From Turnera subulata (lineage: Eukaryota > Streptophyta > Magnoliopsida > Malpighiales > Passifloraceae), in the NCBI GenBank assembly GCA_028386065.3, contig JAKUCV010001409.1:15587-79586 (forward strand): a stretch of 64,000 nt of DNA, in the 5' to 3' direction. The translations under genes and the position numbers were made by a program. Below the pieces are notes generated by a model. The model did not search any database. It was not told the DNA's origin and was given only the letters and a program-made list of their open reading frames with translations. How positions within the stretch are numbered: the first letter of the stretch is position 1; every line of letters begins with the position of its first letter. Below are positions 36,078 to 47,958 of the stretch, piece by piece.

Positions 36078-36152
36078 TTGACCTTAGGCCAAAAGCAAAC
36101 TTCAATTAAACTGCAGGATTATCTTTATAGTGAACTTTGAGTTATTAGTCAA
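36078..36152 (-). promoter_or_regulatory. NLR2 core promoter with W-boxes
   Basis: TTGACC on the plus strand at 36078-36083, TATAAAG on the gene strand near 36127-36121, and AGTCAA (TTGACT on the gene strand) at 36147-36152. Spacing and order match NLR1. W-boxes are WRKY sites typical of defence genes. Confidence 0.45.
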
Positions 36153-36990
36153 AGTTGGTTTGTTGGCGTAAGCAGGATTTAAAAGAAAAAAACACAGAAG
36201 GGGAAGACGTATTCAATATTAAAATTGTTTTCATCATTTTCAAACTTCCTTTCCCCATTTGAAGAATAGGGAATCTGCTGAGTTGTTATATTCTGGACAA
36301 ACGGTTCTCACAGGCATTATATCGAATAGTTTTTAATTGCAAGTCCAAATACCCAACACACACTGGTTCCGTGACCAAATCAACAACAAATTACTTGGCC
36401 ACCGCCTTCTCCAAAACAAAGTAGAACAAGAAAATAGTGAGCTTAGAATGGAGGAATTTCTTTGCTGCGTTGTGATGGATATGGCCAAGCAAAAAAGTAG
36501 TCATGGTGGACGATAGTGTTGGTGAAGGTAAATGTAATCGAGGTGGCGTTTTTATGTCACCATAGAGTGCGAGACGCTAGTGCAAGCTTGGAGAGGCCAC
36601 TAGAATGCATCATTTTATAGTCACATGTATTCTGTTATAGTATATACTTGGAATCACAATAACAGAGTTTTTGAATAATTGCAGTTTGGCATTAGGTCCA
36701 AACGGCACTCCTTTACAAGCAACATCTTGTAAGAAGTGCAACTTGTGATAATTCTGGGGGTGTACTTTAGAATTCAACATTGTAATTGAGTTTGACAAAC
36801 AGCATATATCCCTGAGGAAGGCGTAGACAATGAAATTTAATGAACATGTATGTAAACATCAAGCATTGGATTCAATTAGTACAACTTTGCAATTATTTTA
36901 AGACGCTTGCTATAGTTTATTCCAATATAATCTCAGAAAGGCAAAAAAACAAATGGTCGAATAACTAAAAATTAACTGGATCAAATTTTT
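36153..36990. other. NLR upstream repeat followed by a beta-lactamase 3' flank copy
   Basis: Positions 36270-36565 are the NLR upstream repeat. Positions 36572-36712 match the 3' flank of genes B and A (GGAGAGGCCACTAGAATGC, TAGTCACATGTATTCTGTTA), although no beta-lactamase coding sequence is left here. This marks the place of a lost fourth copy or a transferred flank. Confidence 0.6.
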
Positions 36991-37657
36991 AAAAAGGGCC
37001 CAAATGGCATCATCTTCGTTCTTTGTGGAATCTATATTATGTTATTTTTCTTTCATTAATCTCCTCCAAAGTCAGTCATGTCTTGGTTTTCCAAAAGCGC
37101 CGTCCAAATAGCAGCAGCATCATATTCATGCCAATCTTATCTTCATCATCTAGGAAACAATTAACATCAGTCAGTAAAAATTTCAAGACTCTGGAATTCA
37201 GAAATCAGTATACTTTTGGCGGCAAAAGAAAAACAAGTTATGGTGTCATTTCACAATTTGATTTTCGAAGCAAAGGAATTCCAGGGGAAAATCAGAAGAA
37301 GTATAACAAACTAAATAGTCATTAGAAAACGAATGAATTGTAGGTGAACAATTAATCAGTACTGGGCATACCTCTGCTGCTGTTGCTGGATCATTCCTCG
37401 TCTTCAAAATAAGAGAAGTTGCATAGTAGTATTTCTAGCTTCCTCAACGATGCTACTTCTTGTTCACTTGCAGGGACTGAAATGCCAAGACATTGCAGAT
37501 GGCACAGCTTGGGCAAAATCCTAGTTGGGAAAGCTTTTAGTCTTGTATTACTGAGATCGAGATATTTAAGATTGCATAGACATTCCATTCCTTCTGGAAA
37601 TTCTTCAATAGCAGTCATATGGAGATCCAGCTTCTTCAGAGCCTTCAGCTTTACCAA

Positions 37658-37821
37658 TGAACAGATAGAATACCAGGATACCGAAACATGGTGATCCTGA
37701 TGTGTATATGTATTACAAGTGTTCTATAGTTACAAGAGTTCTAGGCACCTTACAGATTAGGCTAGGTACCTTATCAGATTAGAATGCTAACTATACTAAG
37801 TCTAATCCTTATCACCTATTA
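37658..37821 (-). repeat. 3' LTR of the ACCAA copia element
   Basis: 164 bases, identical by eye to 42301-42464. It lies next to the polypurine tract CTCCCCCTC (plus strand, 37822-37830). Confidence 0.94.
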
Positions 37822-39068
37822 CTCCCCCTCAATTTGAAGGTGGTAGAACAGGCCATACTCAAATTGGCTCGTAACAAAAGGAAAGCAGAAGTCGTAAGGG
37901 ACTTTGTGAAGATGTCGGCGAGCTGTTGAGAAGAGTCCACATGCACAACCTGAATTTGTCCTTGTTGAATCCGTTCACGAATAAAATGGAGGTCAATCTC
38001 CAAATGTTTGGTTCGTTGATGCTGAACCGGGTTATTGGCCAGAAAAGTAGCGGATAAATTGTCACAATGTACCACTACAGGTTGCGTCGGTAGAAGATGG
38101 AGCTCTTGAAGAAGATTTCGCATCCATGACACATCAGCCACTGCACTTGCTAAAGCCCGATATTCAGACTCGGCGCTACTACGAGACACTGTTGGTTGCT
38201 TTTTAGCTGACCAAGAAACGAGGTTACCGCCGAGGAAGAGACAATACCCTGTGGTGGATCGTCGGGTGTCTACACAGCCAGCCTAATGGGCGTCACTATA
38301 GGCTGCAAGATGCCGAACAGAAGTAGGCCGAAGCAGGAAACCATATGTTTGTGTGCCAACCAGATAACGTAACAAGCGTTTCACAGCCTTCCAATGCTCG
38401 GAGGTAGGGGCATGCATAAATTGACAAACAGTATTCACAGCATACGATATATCAGGACGTGTAAAAGTTAAATATTGCAGAGCTCCTACAACTGTCCTAT
38501 ATAACCGCTGCTCATCAGGTTCAAGCAAGACACCATGATTGATGGAGAGAGACAACTTCGGCTGCATTGGAGTTGCTGCCGATTTGAGATCCGTTAGCTG
38601 TGCTCGAGTGAGGATACTTTGAAGATATTTCTGTTGATGGAGGAACAACCCATCACGAGCACGAGTAACCTGAATGCCCAGAAAATAGTTGAGAGTTCCA
38701 AGGTCTGTCATGGAGAACTCCTGCTTGAGCAAAACCAGCAAGGAGCACAACAGTGTTGATGTAGAAGCAGTAATGATGATATCATCAACATACAGAAGTA
38801 AAAAGGCAGTTCCTTGAGAAGAATGATGAATAAACAATGAGGAATCAGAACGGCTAACTTGAAAATGATGAGTAATGATGAAGGATGCGAATCGTTGATA
38901 CCATGCCCGCGGTGCCTGTTTCAGGCCATACAGAGCTCGCTTCAACTTGCAGACATAATTGGGAAAGGCAGCATCTTCAAACCCGGGAGGCTGTCGCATG
39001 TACACCTCTTCCTTCAAATAGCCATTCAAAAAGGCGTTTCGTCCAATTGCCTGATATCCCAGCCACAA
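37812..39068 (-). pseudogene. copia RT and RNase H part, frameshifted with a stop
   Basis: The RT frame from [14 protein letters not shown] through [14 protein letters not shown] and the active site YVDDI runs to LAAYSDAH, then a TAG at about 38283-38285 where the family usually has Trp of DADWAG. After it the same frame continues with TTGYCLFLGG, SRSSAESEYRA (RNase H) and HVDSSQQLADIFTKSL to the end. It is separated from the gag-integrase frame by loss of about four bases at the DVNNAF motif near 39040. Confidence 0.88.
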
Positions 39069-42000
39069 GAGATGGCTATGGAAAGAATAGTGCGAATGGT
39101 TGCCGGCTTCACTACGGGGCTGTAAGTCTCATCGAAATCTTCCCCAGATCGTTGGGTGTAGCCTTGAGCAACAAGACGAGCCTTGTGTCGAGACAATGTG
39201 CCATCAGAGTTAAACTTGCTGCGATAAACCCATCGAGAACCAACTATGTTAACCTGGGTCGAAGGTGGAGGCACCAACACCCATGTTTTATTTTTTAGCA
39301 AAGCCTGGTATTCATCTTGCATGGCATGGCGCCAGTGCTCGTACTTCGATGCCTGTTGGAAGGTTCTTGGGTCTGTGTTTGGGGTAACAACATGAAGAGC
39401 ATACTTTGGATTAGGTTTGCGTATTCCACCCTTTAGTCGAGTTTGCATTTGATGAGTGGGGTGTGAAGAAGTAGGAGGGGGTAGGGATGTGTCATCTGGT
39501 GAAGAAGACGTGTTAGAAGAGGCTGGTGCTGAAGTTGGTAGTTGGGTAGTCTGGTCGTGTGTGGTTGGGATTGGATTGTCAACGTTTTGTGGAGATTGAG
39601 AGGAAGGAGCGGGTGAAGATAAGGGTGGAAAAAGAATAGGCGAATGAGATATAGATCGTGATGGGTGATGACCATGAGGAACAGAAGAGGATATGGATGG
39701 GGAAGAGTAGTGTGGTTGACCATGACCAGCAAGTGTTGGAAAAGAGGATGGAACTGGTGTGCCTTGGAACTGGAAAATTGCCGAAGGATCAAATGTTGGT
39801 TGATGTTTCCGTGATTGATTGTGGTTGTGAGAGTAAGGAAAAAAGGTTTCATGAAAGACCTCGTTCCTGGAAATAAGCACTTTGCGAGAGGTTGGATGAT
39901 AACATCTATATCCTTTATGATAAGGCGAAAGACCCAGAAAAATATGAAGTTCAGTACGTGTAGTGAGTTTATGTCGACCAGGATTCATGTATAGAGGATA
40001 GCATGCACATCCGAATACACGAACCTGATCAAAACAAGGAAGGCGACCATGTAGTATTTCATAAGGACTCTTCCAGTGCAAAGATACATGTGGTAGCCGG
40101 TTTTGGATGTAGGTGACGTAGTGAAGTGCTTCTACCCAAAAGGAAGGAGGTAGGGTTGCATGAAAAAGAATTGAACGTATAGAGTTGAGCAAAGTGCGAT
40201 GTTTCCTTTCAGCCATCCCGTTTTGTGGGTGACTGTGTGGACAGGAAACACGGCGTAGAATGCCATGATGAGAAAGATAATCATCAAAAATTTTATTACA
40301 GAATTCTCCCCCACCATCACTTTGAAGGAAGCGAATGGAGTGACCAAATTGAGTTTGAATCTCCGCATGGAATTGTTTAAACTTGACAAAAACATCACTT
40401 TTATTCTTTAAAGGGAAGACCCAACAAAACTTAGAGTACTCATCAAGGAACAAGACATAGTACTTGAAACCAGTAAAAGAAGGGACTGGAGAAGTCCATA
40501 CATCGCAATGCACTACATGGAACAAACCTAAACAGGGTTCTAAGGACCTGGGGTAAGGAAGTTGAGTTTGCTTGCCCAACTGACAAGCATGACAAAAATC
40601 ATGTTTATTCGACGCTAAACACAAAGTAGAATGCTGACGAGCGAACTGTTGCATAACTGGCAATCCTGGATGGCATAAACGATTGTGCCATAGAGAACCA
40701 GAAACACGAGTTGCTGCAAAAGCCTTTGACGGAGGAGACACAGTTGAAGATGAGACTCGAATAGAATAGAGGGGGCCTGGATCATTGCACCGTATCTGTT
40801 GATGACGGAAGTGATGACCCTTCACAGAAAATCCAAGAGAATCAAAAACAACATTACATGAATTGTCAATAGCAAAACGCTTAACGGAAATCAGATTTTT
40901 TGTGAGATGAGGAACAACAAGAACATCAAGCAATCGAAAAACAGAAGAACCAATTAAAAATCGTTTAACACCGATATGGGTAATGGTCAAGAGCGTACCA
41001 TCACCCACTTGGACAGAGTCTGTGCCACCATATGCTTGGAACGAATCCAAATTAGTTGTGGAGTTCGTCATGTGACTGGTGGCGCCTGTGTCGGCATACC
41101 AAACCGGGCTCTGGTGATTCTCATGCAAGCCAGCATAAGCCCGTTGCGGGCAGTACTTGGCAGAATGGTTGTACTCGTCACAAAGTTGGCATTGGACAGG
41201 AGATGGACCCAAAACAGAAGGAGTAGGACGAGAAGGACGAGACACAGGTGGACGGTTCTGAATAGGAGAGGGGAACGAATGGGAAGGAGGCCGAGGAGAG
41301 TTCTGCTGGGCAGGACGCGGACCGGATTGGGACCAAGAATTATTCCAGGTAGAGGAAGGGGGACGAGGAGAATAGAAACCTCGACCACCACCCCCACGGC
41401 CACCTCGACCACCGCGACCACCACGTCCCCGGTTTTGAGTGAAAAGAGCTTGACTGGAATCAGTTTGTAAAGGGGAAGAAGAAGAAGACTGTTTTGTTTT
41501 GCGGGCTTCCTGAGCAAGCAAGAGAGAACGCACCTCCAAAAAGTTAGGAAGAGGAGACTTGGAAGTAAGTAGAGTAACGATATCATCGTACTCATCGGGC
41601 AGACCATCGAGGATCTGCATGATAATGTCATCATCACTTAAGCGTCGACCAATAGACTCTAAGTTATCGGCGATGCTGCGAACAGATTGAATGAAATCAC
41701 TCATGGACTGTGATCCTTTCTTGGAATTAACAAACGCACTCCTAAACTCCATATACCGGGCTTGAACATGATCATGAAAGATTTGTTCGACTCTCAACCA
41801 GACCTCTCGCGCAGTGGGTAAAGTACCAGGACGCACGACGTGTTTAAGAAATTCAGGGCTTATAGTGGCATAAAGCCAGGTAACCAAGGTGCTGTCGATT
41901 TGGTGCCAAAGAGCAAACAAAGGATTGGGTGTGGGTGGTGCAGCAGTATCGGCAGAAGCTAGAAAAGGATCAGGAGACACACCAGTTCCATCTATGTGAT

Positions 42001-42217
42001 CCAACACCTGATGGGATTGGAACACGGTATAGAGAAGACTTTGCCAGACAAGAAAATTGCTAAAATCAAGCCTGGCAGGAACATAGTTCCTAATGTTACT
42101 AACACTGAGAACTGAATGAGTAGACACACTCGTGGAGGAAAGACCTGGCATGATGGAAGAAGAAGAAGAAGAAGTAGAACCAGAAGAACTGGAAGAAGCA
42201 GTAGGTGAAGATGCCAT
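39026..42217 (-). CDS. copia gag-protease-integrase polyprotein, cut off in early RT
   Basis: 1063 residues. The Ser-rich start ([14 protein letters not shown]) is followed by a copia gag ([17 protein letters not shown]), a Gly/Arg-rich patch ([17 protein letters not shown]), zinc knuckle [14 protein letters not shown], protease [12 protein letters not shown], integrase zinc-binding region ([16 protein letters not shown]), integrase core ([22 protein letters not shown]), a Pro/Ser-rich spacer, and RT to WDIRQLDE. A frameshift then ends it at TPF. Apart from that, the frame is remarkably clean for a plant element. Confidence 0.9.
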   Translation of the reverse strand: MASSPTASSSSSGSTSSSSSSIMPGLSSTSVSTHSVLSVSNIRNYVPARLDFSNFLVWQSLLYTVFQSHQVLDHIDGTGVSPDPFLASADTAAPPTPNPLFALWHQIDSTLVTWLYATISPEFLKHVVRPGTLPTAREVWLRVEQIFHDHVQARYMEFRSAFVNSKKGSQSMSDFIQSVRSIADNLESIGRRLSDDDIIMQILDGLPDEYDDIVTLLTSKSPLPNFLEVRSLLLAQEARKTKQSSSSSPLQTDSSQALFTQNRGRGGRGGRGGRGGGGRGFYSPRPPSSTWNNSWSQSGPRPAQQNSPRPPSHSFPSPIQNRPPVSRPSRPTPSVLGPSPVQCQLCDEYNHSAKYCPQRAYAGLHENHQSPVWYADTGATSHMTNSTTNLDSFQAYGGTDSVQVGDGTLLTITHIGVKRFLIGSSVFRLLDVLVVPHLTKNLISVKRFAIDNSCNVVFDSLGFSVKGHHFRHQQIRCNDPGPLYSIRVSSSTVSPPSKAFAATRVSGSLWHNRLCHPGLPVMQQFARQHSTLCLASNKHDFCHACQLGKQTQLPYPRSLEPCLGLFHVVHCDVWTSPVPSFTGFKYYVLFLDEYSKFCWVFPLKNKSDVFVKFKQFHAEIQTQFGHSIRFLQSDGGGEFCNKIFDDYLSHHGILRRVSCPHSHPQNGMAERKHRTLLNSIRSILFHATLPPSFWVEALHYVTYIQNRLPHVSLHWKSPYEILHGRLPCFDQVRVFGCACYPLYMNPGRHKLTTRTELHIFLGLSPYHKGYRCYHPTSRKVLISRNEVFHETFFPYSHNHNQSRKHQPTFDPSAIFQFQGTPVPSSFPTLAGHGQPHYSSPSISSSVPHGHHPSRSISHSPILFPPLSSPAPSSQSPQNVDNPIPTTHDQTTQLPTSAPASSNTSSSPDDTSLPPPTSSHPTHQMQTRLKGGIRKPNPKYALHVVTPNTDPRTFQQASKYEHWRHAMQDEYQALLKNKTWVLVPPPSTQVNIVGSRWVYRSKFNSDGTLSRHKARLVAQGYTQRSGEDFDETYSPVVKPATIRTILSIAISCGWDIRQLDETPF

Positions 42218-42300
42218 AGTGCAAAAGGAAGAAGAAGGGAAAAGACAAAGGGAACCAGAAAAACTTTAGACACAAAGTACGATAACCTGCTCCGCTACCA

Positions 42301-42464
42301 TGAACAGATAGAATACCAGGATACCGAAACATGGTGATCCTGATGTGTATATGTATTACAAGTGTTCTATAGTTACAAGAGTTCTAGGCACCTTACAGAT
42401 TAGGCTAGGTACCTTATCAGATTAGAATGCTAACTATACTAAGTCTAATCCTTATCACCTATTA
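42301..42464 (-). repeat. 5' LTR of the ACCAA copia element
   Basis: 164 bases. The primer binding site region TGGTAGCGGAGC (gene strand) abuts its left edge at about 42288-42300. Confidence 0.94.
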
Positions 42465-43790
42465 ACCAATGATGGCACCCAACTTAACTCCATGCAGCAA
42501 CTGAGTTTTAAAGCATTAAGGCCGGATGGAATAGAGATAGCACCAATAGGCCTTGGAACAAATTAGCCTACGGGGGGCACAAATATGCCTACTGTGGGCA
42601 TGAATTGGCCTATTGTTTTGCGGAAATTGACCTATTGGCGCACCAATAGGCAGCAGACGAGCCGCGAGGGCCGCCTTGAACCATAATTCCCACCGAGCGG
42701 CGGGTAGAATCATTTGCAGACGACTTAAATATGCGACGGGGTATTGTAAGTGACATAGTGGCCTTGGGCAACACTTCAATGCCTGTTTTTGAAAGGTCGA
42801 GAACTTTGAGGCCATGCATTTTCTAAAAAACGACTCTGCTATATATTTCAGTTCCCGATTCTGGCATAATGTTAAGGTTGAAATATTGAGACATCTTGGT
42901 GAATGGTTGGGAGAGATTTCTGTAATATCATTGCCAATTAGTGAGACCTTGGCGAGATCTTCTGTCCATTTCTGTTCATCGGGTATTTCTTTCAATGCCT
43001 TGTTAGCTTCCATAATAGCAGGAATCTCCTTTCTCAGTATTTGGATGGCGCACTTTTTAATCAAGGAATGCATAGATAGTGAAGCTTCGTCAGTAGTTGC
43101 GTTCAAGCCTATACAACATAGTGTAGCATCGGTCAAGCTGTTGCTCTCGCCTGCTGTCCATCCCTGTGATAATGCCCTCATCAACCAAGAATTTCGCAAA
43201 CTCTCTTTGCGGGAATATCAATTCCCCAATGCAATGCACAATGTAAGAAACATCGTTGCAAATTTAGGTGACGAGAACTTTTGTCCGCTTCTCTTCATCA
43301 GGGAATTCTTTCAATCTCTTGGAGCTTCCATCATGATCGAAAATTCCTTTTTTTAGTATTTGGATGACCATTTTCTGACCAAAGATTGCATAATGTTGAA
43401 ATCTTTCCACATAGATAAAGTGTATTCAGCATAGTGTAGCATCAGTCAAAGTGTGCTCGCCTACTGTCCATTCCTATTATAATTTCTTAATTTTTCAAAC
43501 ACTCTGCAACTTCTTCACTTTCCAAATACAATGAGCAATAACGTCAATGCAATATTATGTCATTAAAGAGCTCATAGCTACAATTCAAACTAATATGGAA
43601 TAACTCCGTGTTTTCCTAAAATGATGTATTGCTGGGTTCACTTCTTGCAAAACATCATGGAGCAAAGCTTTAAAAGTTGTGTTGTTAAGACTAATTTGTA
43701 CCCTTTCATTATTTCTGAAAATTGGATATGCTTAAATCTATTTTGCCCACCCTTACCATACCATGTAGGATAATTACTCATACACTTGGA

Positions 43791-45448
43791 TACTAATAGT
43801 TTTCTCAATTAGATTTCTAAGAGTCTTGCCTTATAACTCCACATATGGGCCCAAATTTAGAGTCTCGAGCCCGCTCTAGGGGCTAGTCCATAACGATCTC
43901 AGTCGAATCTTTGGATCCACTACCACTTCTTGGCGTCAGGAGTAGCCCGAAAGTCGGGAAGTAAACACGCGAGGCCCAAATGATATCCATACCCGTGGAA
44001 TAAGACACCATATAGTAACCTAAAACTTTATAGCATTAGCTAAATGGGTCATCTTTACTTATGTATCATTCATTTGACAATTACACATACTTAGAATATC
44101 CAATAAACATGACACTGACAATGAATTTTTAACTACACAAAAACTTTTGTGATAAGTAATTATAATTAAATAATAAAATTGAAATTTTTTTATCATTATA
44201 TAATATATACACATTAATTTATAAATACCACCACCCACCTTATATATTACAAAAATTATATATTATAAATAGATAATTATATACTTATTATTTTAATAAA
44301 AAACTTATTAAATAATTCTCGTAGACATTTCTACCAAAACCATTCAATTGAAGAGTCCAAATACCAAACCCTGGTCCCGTGACCAAATCACAAGAACAAG
44401 ATACAACCTCCCAAACGAAAAAGGAACAACAAGATCGTGGGTTAGAATTTGCCGGTTCTTCCTGGATATGGGGGCAAGAGAAAATGGTGTTCATGTGGGA
44501 GGAAGGGGAAGGCAAGTTTTGATATGGAAAAAGTCTAAGCATTAATGAAAATTGTATTATTTCCGCAACTTTTCTTTTCCATGTCTGTTGGTTACATATG
44601 AGATTTCCTTCCTGACCAAGATTGAGTCCTCAATCCTTGGTCCCCAAGGTTCCTGACTTGATGCCCCAATTCATGGAGTTTTCCGCGTCTCCTGCTTGGT
44701 AGTATTGAATGCTGGCTTGTTAGTCAAAATCGACGTCTCGGACCTGTACATACGTACGGGCCTACTTTGCGGTCTCATTTATTTGGCTGACTAGTAGTCG
44801 TAGTAGGTTTGGTAGTATTGCGTGTGTCGTTCCTTGCAATTTACCATCCCAAATGGAGCAGAGTGTCGGTTAGCTAATTTTAGATCACTTGGCTAATCAG
44901 GGCATGTTAATCACTTTTCGAGTGTTTCTTTACATAAGTAATGGTCCAATCCTAATTTGTAGTGCGACAAACACCAGCAGCAACCGCAGGATGAACAACT
45001 TGAGAGCCTACAAACCAGAACTAAAAGTAGTTCTCTTAGTGTTTTATGAAGACAAGACCAGTACAAGCTGTTTTAGGAGAAGATATTTATAAGATTATGC
45101 ATCTTTTTATTGTTTCAGAGATGCACAAATACACTGGTGGCTGTTCCGGATCCTTGCAATAGTTGGTTAAATGTTATTGCTATTAACGTAAGTCGAACCT
45201 TCTTCTCCAAGGCTATCCTATTGACCCACTACAGAACAGAAAAAAGGAAAAAGAAAAAGAAAGAAGCAATCTTGTTGACAAATCCTAGGTTTGCAATAAA
45301 TGATCTCCGTAGCTTTGATGCAATGCAAGCCTCGAGAAACTCCCCCTGTTAACTGAAAGCACATGTCCCTAATGTAAGAAGTTCCTGTATCCACTTCTCC
45401 AAATATGACAGAGGAGTATGATTAGCAAGAGGCAATCAAGATTGCATA
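43791..45448. other. Spacer between NLR3 relic and LRR kinase
   Basis: Positions 43850-44030 hold a GC-richer segment of unknown origin (GAGCCCGCTCTAGGGGCTAG). Positions 44040-44300 are very AT-rich. Positions 44300-44525 are a degraded NLR upstream repeat. Positions 44700-44850 resemble 30690-30845, and 45117-45390 are the LRR kinase 3' flank copied at 30838-31140. No gene is recognised. Confidence 0.55.
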
Positions 45449-47958
45449 TTAGTTCAACTCTTGAATCACCACATCCATGGTTGGTCTTTCCTCAGGAAGC
45501 TCATGCGTGCAAGCAACGGCAAGTTTGGTGTGTTTAGCTGCCTCTTTTTCAGAGAAGTTTCCTTTGAGGTTTGGGTCGATGAAGTCTACATATCTGCAAG
45601 ACGCAGCTGCCAACCGCACTGAGCTGGGAAGCATCTGTTTCCCAGAAAGGATTTGCAGGATCATCACCCCAAACGCATACATATCGCTCTTCTGTGTAAA
45701 GAGTCCTGTGGTTAAATATTCTGGAGCCAGGTACCCCATGGCAGCACTGGTTTTAAGAGTAGAGAAGATGATGTCATCTGCCAGAAGCTTAGATAGGCCC
45801 GAGTCTGTAATCAATGGGTTCAGCTGTTGGTCGAGGAGAACCTTCTCAACTGAGATGCTCCGGTGAAGTATGGCAGGTTTATTTGTTTCAGTGCTGTGCA
45901 GATATCCGATTCCTGGCCAAAAATCAAACAACAACGAATATGTCCAACAGTGACATGGCTAAGCAGAATAGCAGAAAGAAAAGAATCTAACTGAGCACCA
46001 ACTTATGGAACAGTCCATGACTATATGTATAAAACAGAACAAAATACAAGTATAGAACTAACCTTTTGCAATGCCACTAATGATAGAAACCCTTGTGGAC
46101 CAGTCAAGAACTTGGGTGCTCCCATCTTCTACATCAAGATATTTAGAAAGGCTGCCTTTTGGAGCAAAGTCATAGATGAGAAAACATTCACCTCTACCCC
46201 TGGAGCAACAGAACCCTCGAAGCCTAACTAAGTTATCATGTCTCAAAGAAGTCAACAGGCGTAATCCCTTCACAAATACAGCTTCCTCAGACTTGCAGCT
46301 GGTGATGTTGATGCTCCTAATAGCTACAGCAGAACCATCTCTCAGAATTCCTTTGTAAACAGTCGAGAAGCTGCTCCTTCCCAATATGTTCATCTCTGAA
46401 AAGCAGTGTGTAGCTGACTCAATCTCTTCCAGGTTGAACCTGAAGTTACTTAGTTGCTCATCAGAGAAGCCAGTGCCATTTCGGTCCTCACCTAATGAGT
46501 CCCATCCATGAGAATACTCAAGAGTGACAAGCGGAGAGGCACCTCCCCTGGAGAACTCCTTAGCCTGATCAGCACTTTGGCCATCAGAAGAATCAGATAT
46601 AGTCCCAATTTTTTGTTTCTTCCGGCGATAGTGGAAAATGAGCAGAAATCCCACCCCCATTAGGGTGATAGTGACTGTAATGACCCCAGCAACAATGGCT
46701 ACTTGAGGGAGTTTTGATTTGTTTGAACAATGAGTTTGGTTGCAACTTGGATGCAAAATAGCAGATTGAGGGATATTCTTTTGAGCTGTAGCATTTTCTG
46801 TGGGTTTAAAGGGTTCAACTTGGTTGATGTTCATGTTATCAAAAGCAGTACATGCTCGCAGTGTAGGAATTCCAACTCCACATAGACCTTGATTGTTCTC
46901 GAACAGAAATCCTTCATTTAACTTCTTCAAAGCTAAATTTTCAATTATTGAAAACCAAAATCAGTCTTTGTCAAGGATCATAGCAAGAACACAAGCAAAG
47001 CCTAACTAGTATTTCTGAAGAGACAAATGAACTGGAATTCTAGTGACACAGAACGGATGAAACTATCAACAGAAAGGAAGCATTTGCAAGCATAGAAATT
47101 GTACTAACCGGTAGGGACCAGGCCGTAAAGAGAATTGTTTCTGATATCTAGCACTTGCAACTGTGGAATATCAGCTATCCTTGGAGGAATTGTGCCAGAT
47201 AAGTGGTTAAAAGCCAAATCAAGTCTTCTCAGCACCCCCAAGTTTCCCAAGCTGGAAGGAATTAGGCCTGTTAGCTTATTGTACTGCAATGCAAGAACAC
47301 TAAGCCTTTTCAAGAACCCTATCTCTGCTGGTATATCCCCTGTCAGCTGGTTGCAACATAGCTCTAGCACTAGGAGCAAATAAACATCTAGTTAGGAAGG
47401 AGTTGAGCAATGCACACAGATAACCTCAAAGCAATACAGATTTTCAACACATGGATTTAAAATGCAAAAGAACTAACCTTGTGACTATAAATTCAAAATG
47501 ATCTTTCTAAAGTGCTCCTAAGCAACATAGTGAAGCTAGCAAAACAACAAACCTTGTAGAGAAGCCATGCTACCCATCTGAGGAGGAATATTATAAAGAT
47601 CAGACAACTCTGTCAAATTTGCAATCTCTTTTGGTATCTCTCCGGACAAGGAATTATAGTGCAAATACAAACCAGACAAGCACTTGAGCTCAGCCACAGC
47701 TGGGGACAGAGAGCCAGAGAGACCTTTCCCCTGCAAGGAAATGTTAGCCACTTTGCGGTGCTCATTGCAAGCCACACCTTCAAATGAACCACTACATGGA
47801 TCACCATCACTAGTCCATGACATCAAGAACTTGTTACTTGGGTCTAAAGCAGACTTTATCTCCATTAAAGCTCTCACCTCTGAATTCCCAGAAACTGGCT
47901 GCAGAGTTAACACTGCAAGCAACAGAGTGAACGCTGGGAGAAAACGCAAAGAACCCAT
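45449..47958 (-). CDS. LRR receptor-like pseudokinase
   Basis: Four exons, 47958-47553, 47369-47109, 46932-46063 and 45912-45449, give 666 residues. Order: signal peptide (MGSLRFLPAFTLLLAVLTL), LRR N-cap with SWTSDGDPC, a few LRRs, an Asn/Cys-rich stalk, a transmembrane helix (about 300-322), a stop-transfer HYRRKK, and a kinase-like domain. Closest family known to me is Arabidopsis At5g51560/At4g22730. Catalytic motifs are changed: VAIK reads VAIR (Arg428), HRD reads HRS (529-531), DFG reads DSG (549-551). The same family in other plants also lacks them, so it is a natural pseudokinase. One LRR is about nine residues short (DLYNIPPQM) at the end of exon 1. It probably signals by binding partner kinases. 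Confidence 0.9.

Larger units (their letters stand above)
37653..42469 (-). mobile_element. Young Ty1/copia element with TA...CA LTRs
   Basis: The element proper is 37658-42464 (4.8 kb), flanked by ACCAA at 37653-37657 and 42465-42469. The 164-base LTRs read identical in both copies. On the element strand they start TAATAGGTGATAAGG and end CTATCTGTTCA, so the ends are TA...CA rather than TG...CA. The primer binding site is ATGGTAGCGGAGC next to the right LTR, and the polypurine tract GAGGGGGAG sits next to the left LTR. One long gag-pol frame is broken by a small deletion at the start of RT and a stop before RNase H. LTR identity implies a very recent insertion. Confidence 0.94.
36991..43790 (-). 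pseudogene. Third BED-type NLR gene, decayed and split by a copia element
   Basis: Gene direction is right to left. Near 43750 a ruined P-loop (HGMVRVGK) is seen. Then come shortened NB-ARC pieces with frameshifts and an MHS-containing stretch near 43070 (SLSMHSLIKKCAIQ). LRRs follow to 42470, the copia insertion at 37658-42464, more LRRs at 37391-37657 (LKALKKLDLHMTAIEEFPEG), and a jump from mid-LRR straight to the exon 2 end (SSRG donor at about 37370). The last-exon relic is near 37000-37150. A segment of about 230 unrelated bases interrupts the LRRs at 42535-42762. Many stops and frameshifts make it nonfunctional. Confidence 0.85.

Noticed and set aside
40976..41637. Arg- and Leu-rich frames across the copia gag
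   Set aside because: Alternate frames of the Gly/Arg and Ser/Pro-rich gag region, not genes.
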